Assembly: GCF_019222765.1 (NCBI RefSeq)
Contig: NZ_CP078145.1
Coordinates: 6,944,001-7,008,000, forward strand
Direction: 5' to 3'
DNA from: Nocardia iowensis
GTDB lineage: Bacteria; Actinomycetota; Actinomycetes; Mycobacteriales; Mycobacteriaceae
DNA length: 64,000 nucleotides
The position numbers were made by a program, and so were the translations under genes. Positions 41,297 to 50,760 of the stretch are shown in pieces (positions within the stretch are counted from its first letter, which is position 1; each line of letters opens with the position of its first letter). Below the pieces are notes generated by a model. It ran no database searches and was not told the origin of the DNA. It saw nothing but the letters and a program-made list of their open reading frames with translations.

Positions 41297-42724
41297 TTAC
41301 CGCGTCAGATCACCGACGTAGGTGTGCAGCGGGCGCAGTCCCCACGAGGCGGCGATGTCTGTCGCCAGGTCGGCCAATTCCGCGGCGGTGTGTGCCATTT
41401 CGGGTTTGAGACTTTCCAGTGCCCAGTGGATTTTCCCGTCGGCTTCCGACAGCCATGTCGCCAGCGCAACCGGTTGCGCGGCGGCGCGTGGCGCGTCGAT
41501 GCCCTGGACGACCGCCCTCTTCATGTGTAGCGACGGTGCGTGCGCACGGAGTTGCGGCGCGATGAAGGCATCCAGATTTCCCATGTTGGAACACATTCCG
41601 ATGGTGACCGGCACCTTTTCGAGGAGCCGGTGGACAACGCCCTCGGGCAGGACGTCGACGAGATCGGGCGGCAGCTGGCGGGGCCGGGAGAGCACACCGG
41701 AGCCGACCGTCGCCACGGCCGCGAACGCCGCCTTGCTGGCCGCGCGCAGCGATGTCAGATCGTGGCTGTCCAGCCATTCTCGCTGCACCACGATCGGCAC
41801 CCGGGTAAAGGAATTCGCATCGTGTTGATCGTGCTCCCGGAGGATGCGCACGGCAGGCGTCAGCACCGGCGGAATGTTGTCGACGAGGGGGCAGCGTCGC
41901 AGCAGGTCGGCGGTCAGTGCGAGATACAACGTGTTGGCTGTGCCGCCGTCGCGATCCGCCGCCGATAACCATTGCGCCGCATCGAAGGTGACGACGACCG
42001 ACTGCTCGCGCCAACCGCGCGGGTCGGGTTCGGGCTCCGGCTCCCTGGCGAACAGTGCCGCGCGCACGGCCTCGCGATGCTTGGGGTCGCGCGCGGCTCT
42101 GCGCACCTCCGTGATCGCCTGCCGGGCAACGGTGATGCCGCGACGAGCGCCGTCGGCGAGTTCGTCCCGCAGGCCGACCTCGGCGTCCAGGCCGTGCTGG
42201 GTGGCGAGTGCGGGGTCGACCAGACCGGCCTCGGCCAGCAATCCCGCATGGCCGTCGGCGACGGCGTGCGACTTGGTGAGGCAGACGACCATGCCACCGG
42301 AGCGCGTCGGCGCCGCCGACAGTCGCCACCCGTATCCCGCATCGGGGTCGAGGCGATACTGTGCCTGCTCGTTCGCCCACGTCAACGCGTCGGCGTCAGC
42401 GATCGGATCGGGTGCCAGGTACAGCGGAAGGGCTGTATCGGCAGGCAGCCATCGGGCTCGGGCGAAGGGCACGAATGAGCGGTGCACCCGCCGGGTCAAC
42501 GGCCCGGACCTCAGCAATGCGTGCATCGAGTTCAGCTGGTCCACGGTCAGGCGAGTGCGGAGGATTGTCAGCGTCTGCGTGACGACAGGCATGCCGTAGC
42601 CGTGATGCAGGCGCAGGAACGCCTTGTCGGTGAGGTTGACATACACCGGGGCCGCCGACGAGGGGACACCGTTGCGATCGGCGTTGTCTCGGTCGGCCCG
42701 AATGCCGCGGGTGAGGGTTGCCAT
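41297..42724 (-). CDS. Stand-alone condensation-domain-like acyltransferase
   Basis: A 475-residue protein of the CoA-dependent acyltransferase fold. The active-site motif HxxxDG appears in LTKSHAVADGHAGLLAE, and VPVTIGMCSNMGNLDAFIAP corresponds to the late conserved strand of condensation and WS/DGAT-like enzymes. No carrier or adenylation domain is attached. The central part (DPKHREAVRAALFAREPEPEPDPRGW) is a linker as in two-lobed acyltransferases. Substrates unknown; an ester- or amide-forming step in lipid or natural-product assembly is plausible. The ATG follows AGGAG at 6 nt. Convergent with the OFA pair, 5 bp apart. Confidence 0.75.
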   Translation of the reverse strand: MATLTRGIRADRDNADRNGVPSSAAPVYVNLTDKAFLRLHHGYGMPVVTQTLTILRTRLTVDQLNSMHALLRSGPLTRRVHRSFVPFARARWLPADTALPLYLAPDPIADADALTWANEQAQYRLDPDAGYGWRLSAAPTRSGGMVVCLTKSHAVADGHAGLLAEAGLVDPALATQHGLDAEVGLRDELADGARRGITVARQAITEVRRAARDPKHREAVRAALFAREPEPEPDPRGWREQSVVVTFDAAQWLSAADRDGGTANTLYLALTADLLRRCPLVDNIPPVLTPAVRILREHDQHDANSFTRVPIVVQREWLDSHDLTSLRAASKAAFAAVATVGSGVLSRPRQLPPDLVDVLPEGVVHRLLEKVPVTIGMCSNMGNLDAFIAPQLRAHAPSLHMKRAVVQGIDAPRAAAQPVALATWLSEADGKIHWALESLKPEMAHTAAELADLATDIAASWGLRPLHTYVGDLTR

Positions 42725-43179
42725 GAACGCTCCTGGGAGTCGGGCCGCGCGATCGATCAGGTCTTTCGTTCGAGGCCGACATTTTCACCGGTTTGCCCGA
42801 TTTCGGGCGATACGCCCGAATAGCGAATTCCGGTTATTACACTAAATGGTCGCGCATCCGACACAGGTTGTCGCTCCGCCGGATTGGAGAGCTCGCGCTC
42901 CCATTGAATACATGGTATTCGTTCGCAGAATACACAGTAAACGCCGGGCGAGAACATCGGCGATTACCGCCACATCAATAAGCTGTAAATTAACCGGCTT
43001 TGTCGCCCGCACGGTCAGCACCGAGATTTCGCCCGGCGATGGTTCGACACTGTCGGCGTAGGGCCCGCCGCGCGGGGGCCGAGAGGGACAAGCGATCGGT
43101 CGCCCACGGCACGCCCGTTGTTTCGAGACCCCGATGCCGGGTATCTGCCCGACGATCAGTTCGACTGGAAGAAGATACC
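42725..43179. other. Divergent AT-richer intergenic region
   Basis: 455 bp between the acyltransferase and the DUF1206 gene, clearly AT-richer than its flanks between about 42.8 and 43.0 kb. It holds a perfect GAATAC-ATG-GTATTC dyad (42906-42920), with a further half-site GAATAC about 8 bp on, an operator-like arrangement. No convincing gene. Confidence 0.45.
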
Positions 43180-44016
43180 GTGGCAAATATCAACCGTTCC
43201 AAGGCATCCGGCACCGTGTCCGCCCGTGCGGGGCAGATGGTCCAGCACAGCGTCTTCGAGCGATTCGCTCGCGCGGGCTTCATCATGACGGGCATCGTCC
43301 ACCTGATCATCGGCTACATCGCCATCCGAATCGCCATCGGCGGTGCAGGCGGCAACGCCGACCACTCCGGCGCCATGGCGGAATTGGCGGCCAAACCGGG
43401 TGGCGTCTTCGCATTGTGGGTCGGCGCCATCGCGTTCCTGCTGATGGCACTGTGGCGACTGGCCGAAACGGCGCTGGGCAGCGCGTCCAAACCCGACGCC
43501 GACAGCAAGAAATCCGAAGCGTTCCGACGCGGCAAAGCCTTCGCCCTGGCCGTGATCTATTTCGCGTTCGCTTTCTCCGCGTTCGGATTCGCCCGCGGCA
43601 GCGGTAAGTCCAGCGGTGCGGAGAGTGCCGGATTCAGTGCCCGGTTGATGCAGAGCACGGCAGGCACGATCGCGCTCGTCGTTGGCGGGCTGATCATCAT
43701 CGGGGTCGGCGGTTACCACCTCTATAAGGGAGCCAGCCAAAAGTTTCTCAAAGATCTCGAAGGCAACACCGGCGAGCCGGTGCGACGGTTGGGCATGTGC
43801 GGATACATCGCGAAGGGGTTGGCCGTTGCCGCGATCGGCGTGCTGGTGATCCTCGCGGCGAGCCGCGCCGAGCCCGACAAGGCCGCCGGACTCGACGGCG
43901 TGTTGAAAACCCTTGGGGCACAGCCCTATGGCATGACGCTGCTCATCGTGGCCGGACTGGGCATCATCACCTACGGCCTCTACAGCTTCGTCATGGCTCG
44001 ATACGCCAAGATGTAG
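43180..44016 (+). CDS. DUF1206 membrane protein
   Basis: A 278-residue integral membrane protein with six predicted helices in three two-helix repeats, each opening with an aromatic-Ala-Arg-x-Gly-type motif (FERFARAGFIMTGIVHLIIGY, FRRGKAFALAVIYFAFAFSAF, RRLGMCGYIAKGLAVAAIGV). This triplicated pattern defines DUF1206, widespread in actinobacteria, function unknown. The GTG start follows GGAAGAAG; the frame extends upstream without support. The Nudix gene follows 29 bp later. Confidence 0.88.
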   Translation: MANINRSKASGTVSARAGQMVQHSVFERFARAGFIMTGIVHLIIGYIAIRIAIGGAGGNADHSGAMAELAAKPGGVFALWVGAIAFLLMALWRLAETALGSASKPDADSKKSEAFRRGKAFALAVIYFAFAFSAFGFARGSGKSSGAESAGFSARLMQSTAGTIALVVGGLIIIGVGGYHLYKGASQKFLKDLEGNTGEPVRRLGMCGYIAKGLAVAAIGVLVILAASRAEPDKAAGLDGVLKTLGAQPYGMTLLIVAGLGIITYGLYSFVMARYAKM

Positions 44017-44045
44017 CGGCCGGAGGTTAGGGCAGGATCGAGGGC

Positions 44046-44750
44046 ATGTGCCCTACCACCGGACCGTTCGTCTCCGGAACCGTGGACGACTTCCGCCTGC
44101 TCGCGCGCACTCGGCTGAACGCGTTCCCGCACACCGAAGTTCCCGATGCCCCTGGCATTCGCCGGGCCGCGGTGCTGCTGTGTGTTGTGGGACAGCGCGA
44201 AGGCTCGCCCGCTGTCGTCGTCATCAAGCGGGCATATCGCGGCCGCAATGCCGGGCAGTGGGGTTTGCCCGGCGGGCGGCTCGACGAGGGCGAGACCGCC
44301 GAGCAGGCCGTATTACGTGAGCTGCACGAGGAACTCGGCCTGACCGCCACTCCCGCCGACCTGCTCGGTCGGCTCGACGACTTCCCCGCGGCATCGGGTT
44401 TCGTGATCACGCCCTTCGTCGCCGCGCTGCCCGATGCTGCTGAGCTGAGGCCCAGCCCTGCGGAGGTCCACTCCGTCCACCTGGTGGAGTTGGCCCGGTT
44501 GGCCGCCGACGATGTACCGCATTGGGTTGCCCCGCACGCGGCGCGGCGGCAACCCGAACTGGGTGACGCGGCGGCGGCCACCATCCCGGAAGAGGTTGGG
44601 CTGCTACAGATGCGGCTCGGCGACGGCATGACGATTCACGCGCCGACCGGGGCGATGCTCTGGCAGTTCCGCGAGGTCGTCCTGCTCGGCCGAGACCATG
44701 CCGCCGTCCGGGTAGCGCACTTCACCCAACCCGACTGGACCCAGCACTAG
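44046..44750 (+). CDS. Nudix hydrolase
   Basis: A 234-residue cytoplasmic hydrolase with a complete Nudix box GGRLDEGETAEQAVLRELHEELGL. The substrate-side KRAYRGRNAGQWGLPGG and the later FVITPFVAALPDAAEL resemble coenzyme A pyrophosphatase-like Nudix proteins, so a CoA or nucleotide diphosphate substrate is likely; this is not proven. The last about 80 residues extend beyond the core fold. ATG start 29 bp after DUF1206. Confidence 0.88.
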   Translation: MCPTTGPFVSGTVDDFRLLARTRLNAFPHTEVPDAPGIRRAAVLLCVVGQREGSPAVVVIKRAYRGRNAGQWGLPGGRLDEGETAEQAVLRELHEELGLTATPADLLGRLDDFPAASGFVITPFVAALPDAAELRPSPAEVHSVHLVELARLAADDVPHWVAPHAARRQPELGDAAAATIPEEVGLLQMRLGDGMTIHAPTGAMLWQFREVVLLGRDHAAVRVAHFTQPDWTQH

Positions 44751-44830
44751 ATCGACCGCCCACAGCGCACACCACTCCGCTGTACCCCAGTCTTGCTCCG
44801 TCGGCTCGGTTCGCCTACGCTCCGGCGATC

Positions 44831-47068
44831 GTGGGAGTAAGTGCGGTCATCGAATCGCGAAAAGATAGCCGGAAGTGGGGGGCGATCACCGCACTCGGGG
44901 TGATCGCCGGATACGTGGCTGTCCTGCTCGCGGACGCTCGGCACTATTACACCGACGACACCGAAGCCCAATACGCCCCGATGTGGGTCATGATCGGCAC
45001 CCGGCTGCGGGAGGGGCGTTTTCCCGCGCTGGTGCCGTGGGAATGGATGGCAGGCAACTACAGCCTGGAAGAGGCCGGGCTGTACAACCCGCCGCAGTTG
45101 CTGGTCCATCTGCTCGCGCCGTCGATGGACAACCTCGCCGTGTATGCCACGGTGGTGAAGCTCGTCGTCTCGATCATCGCCGCGCTCGGGGTGTACCGGG
45201 TCTGCCTGGCCTACGGCGCGCGAGCACCGTGGGCGGCGGTCGCGGGCATCGCCTTCCCGTTGAGCGGTTGGTTCCTGTTCTTCGACGAGGCCAGCTGGTG
45301 GACCTCACACACCGCCACGGCGTGGCTGGTGCATGCCTGGGCGTCAGCGGTGCGCTACAGCCGCGGGCGCAGCGGCCCGATCCCGGTCTTCGTCTTCCTC
45401 TATCTGACGCTCACGGTCCAATACGCCTTTCCCGCGGTCGAAGCGGCGTTGATGATCGTCACGGTCGCCGTCGGTGAGGTCATCTATCAGCGGCGGTGGG
45501 GACCGTCGGCGCGGCTGCTGGCGGCGGCGAGCTGTGCCGCGCTCGCGGCGATGATCGCCAACCTGCCCGGCATCCTCTCCTCGCAGGTGACCTGGCGGGG
45601 CAACGCGAAGATCCACAACGATCCGTTCCTGACGGTGCCGTGGTCGGAATCGCTCAATGCGAGCCTGCCGAGCACGACGCCCGCGTTCACCGCCTGGTGG
45701 GGGCATGTCCAGCCGTTGCCGATGGTCTACATCGCGTGGTTCCTGATCCCGGCGCTGGCGTTCATCGGCTGGCAGGCGGCACGGGAGTCGGTGCGCGAGT
45801 TCAGCGGGATCGCGCTGTTCGCGACGGCGGTGCTGATGTGGACCGCGGGGCCGGGCGCGATCGGCCCGCTGCGCTGGCCGGCCCGGGTGCTGCCGATCCT
45901 GGCCGTCGCACTGCTCGTCCTGGTGTGCGTATTGCTCAGTCGCTACGGCACTTTCACCTCGCTGCGCAGGCGCGCCCTCGCCGCGGGCATCTTGATCGGC
46001 GTGCTGTTCATCCGGTCCTTCTCGGCAGCCCCGCAGATCGTGGTGCGCCATCTCGTCGCGGTGGTGGCGGTCGCCGCGATCGGCGCCGCAGTGGTGTGGC
46101 TCGCCCGCAGCCGGGGAATGGCGGCGGGGTGTGCACTGATCATCGTCGCCATGTTCCCGATCGCCTACGCCCAGGTGCAGGCCGCGCCGCCGACGCCGAT
46201 GTCCTACGACTTCCCGGAACGGCGTTCGGCGATGACCGCGGCCTTCCCCGATTTCGACGGCGTCACCCTGCAACTCGCCGACCGCGCGGTGCTGCGACCG
46301 GAGGACAAGACCCTCGCGAACGCCTACGGTTCACTCGCCATCGGCAACTACGCCAAGAACCTCGGGCTGCAGTACGTCAACGGCTATACCCCCATCGGCC
46401 ACCATCCGTTCGCGGGCATGCTGTGCATGGCCTGGGACGGCAGCACCTGCACCGACGCGTTCCGCCGCGCTTTCGCCCCCGAACCGTCCACGGGCCGAAC
46501 AATTGTCGACCTGATGAAGGTCGACCGGGTCGTGCTGCACCGCGCGCAGTACCCCGACGCGGGCAACCATCCCGCGCCGACGGGTTGGAAGTGGGTCGAC
46601 TACCCGGGCCACGAACGCTACATCTGGGTACTGGAGCGAGTAGACGGTCTCCTCTCCACCAAGAACGGCGTGATCGCCCATACCGCCGGAGTCGCTGCCA
46701 CCTCCACGTCGAGCGACAGCCTCACTGTCGACTCCCGCGTCAGCTCCCCCACCGGTGGCCGCGTCGTGTTCGCCCGTCTCGCCTGGCCCGGTCACCGGAT
46801 CACGTTGAACGGCAATGACTTACCCACCACCACGGTGGCGAACACCTTCCTCGCCGTCGACATCCCCGCTGGCACCGAGAACGCCGTCCTCACCCTCACC
46901 TGGCGCCCACCGGGCTGGCAGGTCGGCATCGCGACCGCCGTCATCGGTCTCGCCGGAATCGGCCTGCTGCAATGGGTCTATCTGCGGTCCCGCCGCGACC
47001 CGCAACTCCCCGACGACGACCAGCCAGCAGCGGAGCCGGAGCGGAATCTGGTCACCGCCGACGCGTAA
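44831..47068 (+). CDS. YfhO-like multi-pass membrane protein (GT-C type)
   Basis: A 745-residue protein with about 12 membrane helices in the first 430 residues, an extracytoplasmic part of about 230 residues, and one C-terminal helix (VGIATAVIGLAGIGLLQWVYL) before a charged tail. The opening loop YYTDDTEAQYAPMW after TM1 has the acidic pair typical of GT-C glycosyltransferases using lipid-linked sugars, and the layout resembles YfhO proteins. The substrate is unknown; cell-wall or lipid glycosylation is inference. GTG start without a clear ribosome site. Convergent with the nitrilase. Confidence 0.75.
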   Translation: MGVSAVIESRKDSRKWGAITALGVIAGYVAVLLADARHYYTDDTEAQYAPMWVMIGTRLREGRFPALVPWEWMAGNYSLEEAGLYNPPQLLVHLLAPSMDNLAVYATVVKLVVSIIAALGVYRVCLAYGARAPWAAVAGIAFPLSGWFLFFDEASWWTSHTATAWLVHAWASAVRYSRGRSGPIPVFVFLYLTLTVQYAFPAVEAALMIVTVAVGEVIYQRRWGPSARLLAAASCAALAAMIANLPGILSSQVTWRGNAKIHNDPFLTVPWSESLNASLPSTTPAFTAWWGHVQPLPMVYIAWFLIPALAFIGWQAARESVREFSGIALFATAVLMWTAGPGAIGPLRWPARVLPILAVALLVLVCVLLSRYGTFTSLRRRALAAGILIGVLFIRSFSAAPQIVVRHLVAVVAVAAIGAAVVWLARSRGMAAGCALIIVAMFPIAYAQVQAAPPTPMSYDFPERRSAMTAAFPDFDGVTLQLADRAVLRPEDKTLANAYGSLAIGNYAKNLGLQYVNGYTPIGHHPFAGMLCMAWDGSTCTDAFRRAFAPEPSTGRTIVDLMKVDRVVLHRAQYPDAGNHPAPTGWKWVDYPGHERYIWVLERVDGLLSTKNGVIAHTAGVAATSTSSDSLTVDSRVSSPTGGRVVFARLAWPGHRITLNGNDLPTTTVANTFLAVDIPAGTENAVLTLTWRPPGWQVGIATAVIGLAGIGLLQWVYLRSRRDPQLPDDDQPAAEPERNLVTADA

Positions 47069-47089
47069 CAGTCCGTCGGCGCACGGGGA

Positions 47090-48019
47090 TCAGTCGTCCA
47101 GAAAGGTTGCCGCGGTGCGGCGGTGGCGGTCCACGGTGACCGCGAAGACGTCGGGGCGGGCGTAGTGACCGGTGGGGTCGAAATTCTGGCGCTCGCGGGC
47201 TACCTCGGCGGGGTCGATGTCGGCGATGACGAGGCGCTCCTCGTTGGTCACCGGTTCGACCAGCCAGGTGCCGTCCGGGGCTGCGATCGCGGAGCCGCCG
47301 TCGTAGCCCGCGGGCTGGTCGAGAGCGAGAAGTTGGTCGCGGAGGGGGAAGCCGGACGGTACGTCGGCGTAGTCGAGGACGGCGCCGACGGCCAGGGAGT
47401 AAACCCGGCCTTCCATGGCGACGAATCGAGTGATGTCCTCGGTGTTGCGGATCGATCCCGGCCAAGTGGAGATATGCAGGGTGGCCCCGTCGGCGTAGAG
47501 CGCGTGCCGGGCCAGTGGCATCCAGTTCTCCCAGCAGGACAGGCCGCCGACGCGGAACCCGCCGACCTCGTGCGCGCGCAAGCCGTGCCCGTCGCCGAGG
47601 CCCCAGACCATCCGCTCCTCGTGCGTCGGCATCAGTTTGCGGTGCGCGCCGACCAGCCCGCGAGCCGGGTCGATGGCGACGAGCGTGCAGAACACCGTGC
47701 CGCGTACTCGCTCGGTGATGCCGAGGTAGCAGAACACGCCGAGGTCGGCGACCGCCTCGCACACTGTGGCCAGGTGTGGGCCGTCCAGGGTGACGGCGGC
47801 ATCCAAATAGTATGCGTAGGCGGCCTTTTGGGTGGGGTGGTCGAATTGGGCACCGCCGGTGGGCGCAAGCCAGATCGGATAGCCGGACAGGAACGTCTCC
47901 GGAAACGCGACCAGCTCCACCCCCGCCGTGGCGGCCTGGGTCAGGTAGTCGACGACGATCTTCGTTCCGGCCGTTGGGTCGAGCCAGGCAGGACGGGCCT
48001 GCGCCGCAGCAATCCGCAT
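47090..48019 (-). CDS. Nitrilase / carbon-nitrogen hydrolase
   Basis: A 309-residue cytoplasmic enzyme. The Glu-Lys-Cys triad is visible: Glu in VAFPETFLSGYP, Lys in GAHRKLMPTHEER and Cys in GLSCWENWMPL. The CWENW context is that of true nitrilases (nitrile to acid and ammonia) rather than amidases or ureidopropionases. Start ATG with the family-typical RIAAAQARPAWLD. It lies 62 bp behind the cutinase gene on the same strand; a functional link is not evident. Confidence 0.93.
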   Translation of the reverse strand: MRIAAAQARPAWLDPTAGTKIVVDYLTQAATAGVELVAFPETFLSGYPIWLAPTGGAQFDHPTQKAAYAYYLDAAVTLDGPHLATVCEAVADLGVFCYLGITERVRGTVFCTLVAIDPARGLVGAHRKLMPTHEERMVWGLGDGHGLRAHEVGGFRVGGLSCWENWMPLARHALYADGATLHISTWPGSIRNTEDITRFVAMEGRVYSLAVGAVLDYADVPSGFPLRDQLLALDQPAGYDGGSAIAAPDGTWLVEPVTNEERLVIADIDPAEVARERQNFDPTGHYARPDVFAVTVDRHRRTAATFLDD

Positions 48020-48081
48020 ACTTCGATGCTAGTCAAAATGCCCGGCAGCCAGAGCCTTTGACCGACACGCGCCAGGGGAAA

Positions 48082-49962
48082 TCAGTTGGCGCGTCCGATC
48101 TCCTGGTTCAGCCAGTCACCGAGCCACTGGATGGCGTTGCGGCCCTTGTTGTCGACGACGAGGGATCCGTAGTTGATGTGCGCGCTGGAGGTGAAAAAGC
48201 TTGCGGCGCTGAGGCCGTCGCCGATGAGGGCGAACAAGTTGATCCCTCGGGGCGCCTGGGCCGGTGCCGCGGCCAGGTCGCTGAGGTCCAGGGCCTGCAC
48301 TTTGCTCGTCAGCGGGCCGATCGCGACCGAGGCCAGCTCTTGACCCACCGGCAGCAGGCCGGACAACGCGGCCGCCGCGCCAGCGAGGTCGGGTTGCTGT
48401 CCCGGTGGCGGGACCAGCTTCTCGATTACCGACCAGGCGACTTCCTGGATCCGACCGACGATATTCGCCAGCCGGAGGACATCGACACCGGACAGGATCG
48501 AGGTCGCCAGCGCGGCGAACTGAATGTAGCCCTGCGAGTTGGGGATTGCCGACAGCACCTGCGAGATCTGTTTCACGTCAGCGCCCGCGATCAGTTTGAC
48601 CAACGGCTGGAACTGGTTGTTCAGCTCCCCGGCGACCTGGTGGGCGCCGTGCGCGTCCATCGCGGCCACCTTCTGGCCCAGGAGAGTCAGATTGCGCAGG
48701 ATCGCCGGGAAGTCGAGTGCGGTGACGTTGGCGACGACATCGAGTGACTGATTCACCAGCGCACTGGGTTTGAGCAGGGACAGGATGTCCGAGGCCGACC
48801 CGAGGACGTCGACCTGAATGGAGACCAGCGGCGCGACCTGACCGTTGAGCGCCTCGGCGGCGGTGGTCAGCGCCGCCGCGTCCGGTGAGTTCTCCTGGAG
48901 CGTGCTGACTCCCCGGTCCAACAGCTGGGCGGCGGTGTCTTCGATCGTTTTCACCGCGGCCGTGGCGGCCGCCAGGTCGGACTCTCCGGCCTTGAGCAGG
49001 ACCTCGCCCGCGTTGTGCTCGGCCGATCCGGCGGGGGCGGCGGCCAGTCGGGCCGCGGTGCGGTTGGCCGCGCCGGAGTCGATCAGGTCGGCGAGTGGAT
49101 CGATGGTGTTGGCCAGCTTGTCCGCTTTGGCGCGGACCCGTGCCAGATCGATGCCGCCGGGGGTGGTGAGTCCGGCGGCCAGCTCACCGACCGCATTACC
49201 GATGCCCGGCAAGTCGGCTTTGGAGAAATCCGAGGTCAGCGCGGTGGCCACCTTGGATTCGCTGGGGATCGTGCTCAGCAGCGAGCCCAGCTTCCCGAGC
49301 AGCGGGTTCAGGTTCTTCTGAATCGAGCAGTACAGGTCGCCTGGATCGCAGATCGAGGTGACCCGTCCGGAGAGCTTGCCCATGCCCTGCGGCCGGGGAT
49401 CGGCGATGCCAGTGCCCGCGGTACGTGGACCCACGGCGATCTCGCCCTTGGTGCCCGCTCCTGGATCGGCGAGCAGCCCGACGGCAAGAACCCGGTCGGC
49501 GGGCACAGGGCCGCGGTCGTTGCCGATCTCGGAGGCCAGGTCACCGGCGGCGTCGGCGCCCTGACTGTAACCGGTCAGCGTGAATTTCGCTGCGGGACAG
49601 CGGGTGCCGTAGGCACGCAGCGTTGTCCGCGCTTTGGTCAGCGCGGTGTTCTTGCTGTCGGCGTAGGTGTAGCCGTTGTCGAAAGCGCGCGCCATATAGG
49701 GCGTGAAGTAGATGTCGGATTGCGGACCCTGCTGGCGCTGGATCGCCTCGGCGATCGGCTTGAGCATGCCGATGGGCTGCGCGGGGTCGGCGGCCTCATT
49801 GGTTTCCCAGGTGCCGGGGATGAACAGGTTGAACGTCTCCGCGCAGTCGGCCGGTGCGGCGTGCACGATGGCCGGGGCGGCGACGGCAGCGGACCCGACG
49901 GCGACACCGACGGTCACGATTGCGGTTGCCACGTAGCGCATGGACGAATGCATCATTGACAT
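48082..49962 (-). CDS. Cutinase-family hydrolase with a large insertion before the catalytic His
   Basis: A 626-residue exported protein. Signal peptide: YVATAIVTVGVAVGSAAVAAPAIVHA. The N-terminal 215 residues are a cutinase fold: nucleophile Ser133 (TLTGYSQGADAAGDLA), catalytic Asp209 within the disulfide-type loop SICDPGDLYCS. In ordinary cutinases the His follows about 13 residues later. Here about 385 mostly helical residues, rich in Ala, Leu and Asp, intervene before SSAHINYGSLVVDNKGRNA, which looks like the cutinase His motif (His595) at the C-terminus. Usual members have 200-230 residues. The ATG follows GAGG; an upstream in-frame start is less suitable. Substrate probably lipid or polyester. 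Confidence 0.85.
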   Translation of the reverse strand: MSMMHSSMRYVATAIVTVGVAVGSAAVAAPAIVHAAPADCAETFNLFIPGTWETNEAADPAQPIGMLKPIAEAIQRQQGPQSDIYFTPYMARAFDNGYTYADSKNTALTKARTTLRAYGTRCPAAKFTLTGYSQGADAAGDLASEIGNDRGPVPADRVLAVGLLADPGAGTKGEIAVGPRTAGTGIADPRPQGMGKLSGRVTSICDPGDLYCSIQKNLNPLLGKLGSLLSTIPSESKVATALTSDFSKADLPGIGNAVGELAAGLTTPGGIDLARVRAKADKLANTIDPLADLIDSGAANRTAARLAAAPAGSAEHNAGEVLLKAGESDLAAATAAVKTIEDTAAQLLDRGVSTLQENSPDAAALTTAAEALNGQVAPLVSIQVDVLGSASDILSLLKPSALVNQSLDVVANVTALDFPAILRNLTLLGQKVAAMDAHGAHQVAGELNNQFQPLVKLIAGADVKQISQVLSAIPNSQGYIQFAALATSILSGVDVLRLANIVGRIQEVAWSVIEKLVPPPGQQPDLAGAAAALSGLLPVGQELASVAIGPLTSKVQALDLSDLAAAPAQAPRGINLFALIGDGLSAASFFTSSAHINYGSLVVDNKGRNAIQWLGDWLNQEIGRAN

Positions 49963-50138
49963 CTGAACCTCACTACCGAGCTCGATCGGACGCTCATTGC
50001 CGAGCAGGGGCACCGCCACTGGCCGCGAAAGGCCTTGCCACCGAGGCGATCACCGCCGGGACGGCGGTACGTCGACAGAATGCTCGCGACATCAGCGCGA
50101 CGACCGTTGCCGCCGCGCTGAATATCGCGAATTCCGGG

Positions 50139-50306
50139 TCAGGACAAGTGACCGAGAAGTTTGACAACCAATTTGAGCAGATCCAGTCCGGTGCCGAGGG
50201 AGCCGGTGGACGATCCGCCGCCGCTGAGCGATTCGATATCCTCACTGGAACCGGAAGCAGCGGCAATGAAATTAACGGTATCCATAACGCTGACGAGAGT
50301 CGACAT
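50139..50306 (-). CDS. Small 55-residue protein upstream of the cutinase
   Basis: A short ORF 176 bp upstream of the cutinase gene on the same strand. It begins MSTLVSVMDTVNF, has a Ser/Gly-rich middle (SLSGGGSSTGSLGTG) and ends in an amphipathic helix (LDLLKLVVKLLGHLS). No signal peptide or known family. Support: coherent composition, sensible start and stop, and AGGCGG upstream. It may be a secreted or surface-active peptide, or chance; conservation would decide. Confidence 0.45.
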   Translation of the reverse strand: MSTLVSVMDTVNFIAAASGSSEDIESLSGGGSSTGSLGTGLDLLKLVVKLLGHLS

Positions 50307-50760
50307 GTCTCAAACCGCCTGTCTTGAATCAGTAGTGCATTGGAGGCATCGCACCGAGGATGCCGAGATAGATTGGATGATGACCGCAATCAGATTCCCC
50401 GCTGACCACGTCCGCGTCCAGGCCGGCTCAACTGGGGAAGCTATGCGCGCCATGCATTTTCGCCGCTCGCACCGGCGCTGACCGGCGGCGTTGCGGATCT
50501 CCCCACTCGACGGTCTGGCAGCTCGGCCACGGCTCCCGGAAACCGTCCCTACCCAGCACATCGGCGACCATTCGACGATGTCCTTGATATCGTCCGGCGG
50601 CGGAACCCGCGTCCAGAAACCTGACGCGGATGGAATACGCAACAGCAGGCGTCCGAGATTGCACTCTATGCAATATCAATTGCGCCACTTGCGAACCGAG
50701 ATAACTTGGGACATTCTGGCCCGAACGCGGGACACGGCCGCGGGGCGGAAGGAGAAACCG
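50307..50760. other. Intergenic region before the lactonase gene
   Basis: About 450 bp separating the 55-residue ORF (minus) from the lactonase (plus). No convincing gene, RNA or repeat was seen; it presumably holds both promoters. GGAAGGAG near its right end is the lactonase ribosome site. Confidence 0.4.
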
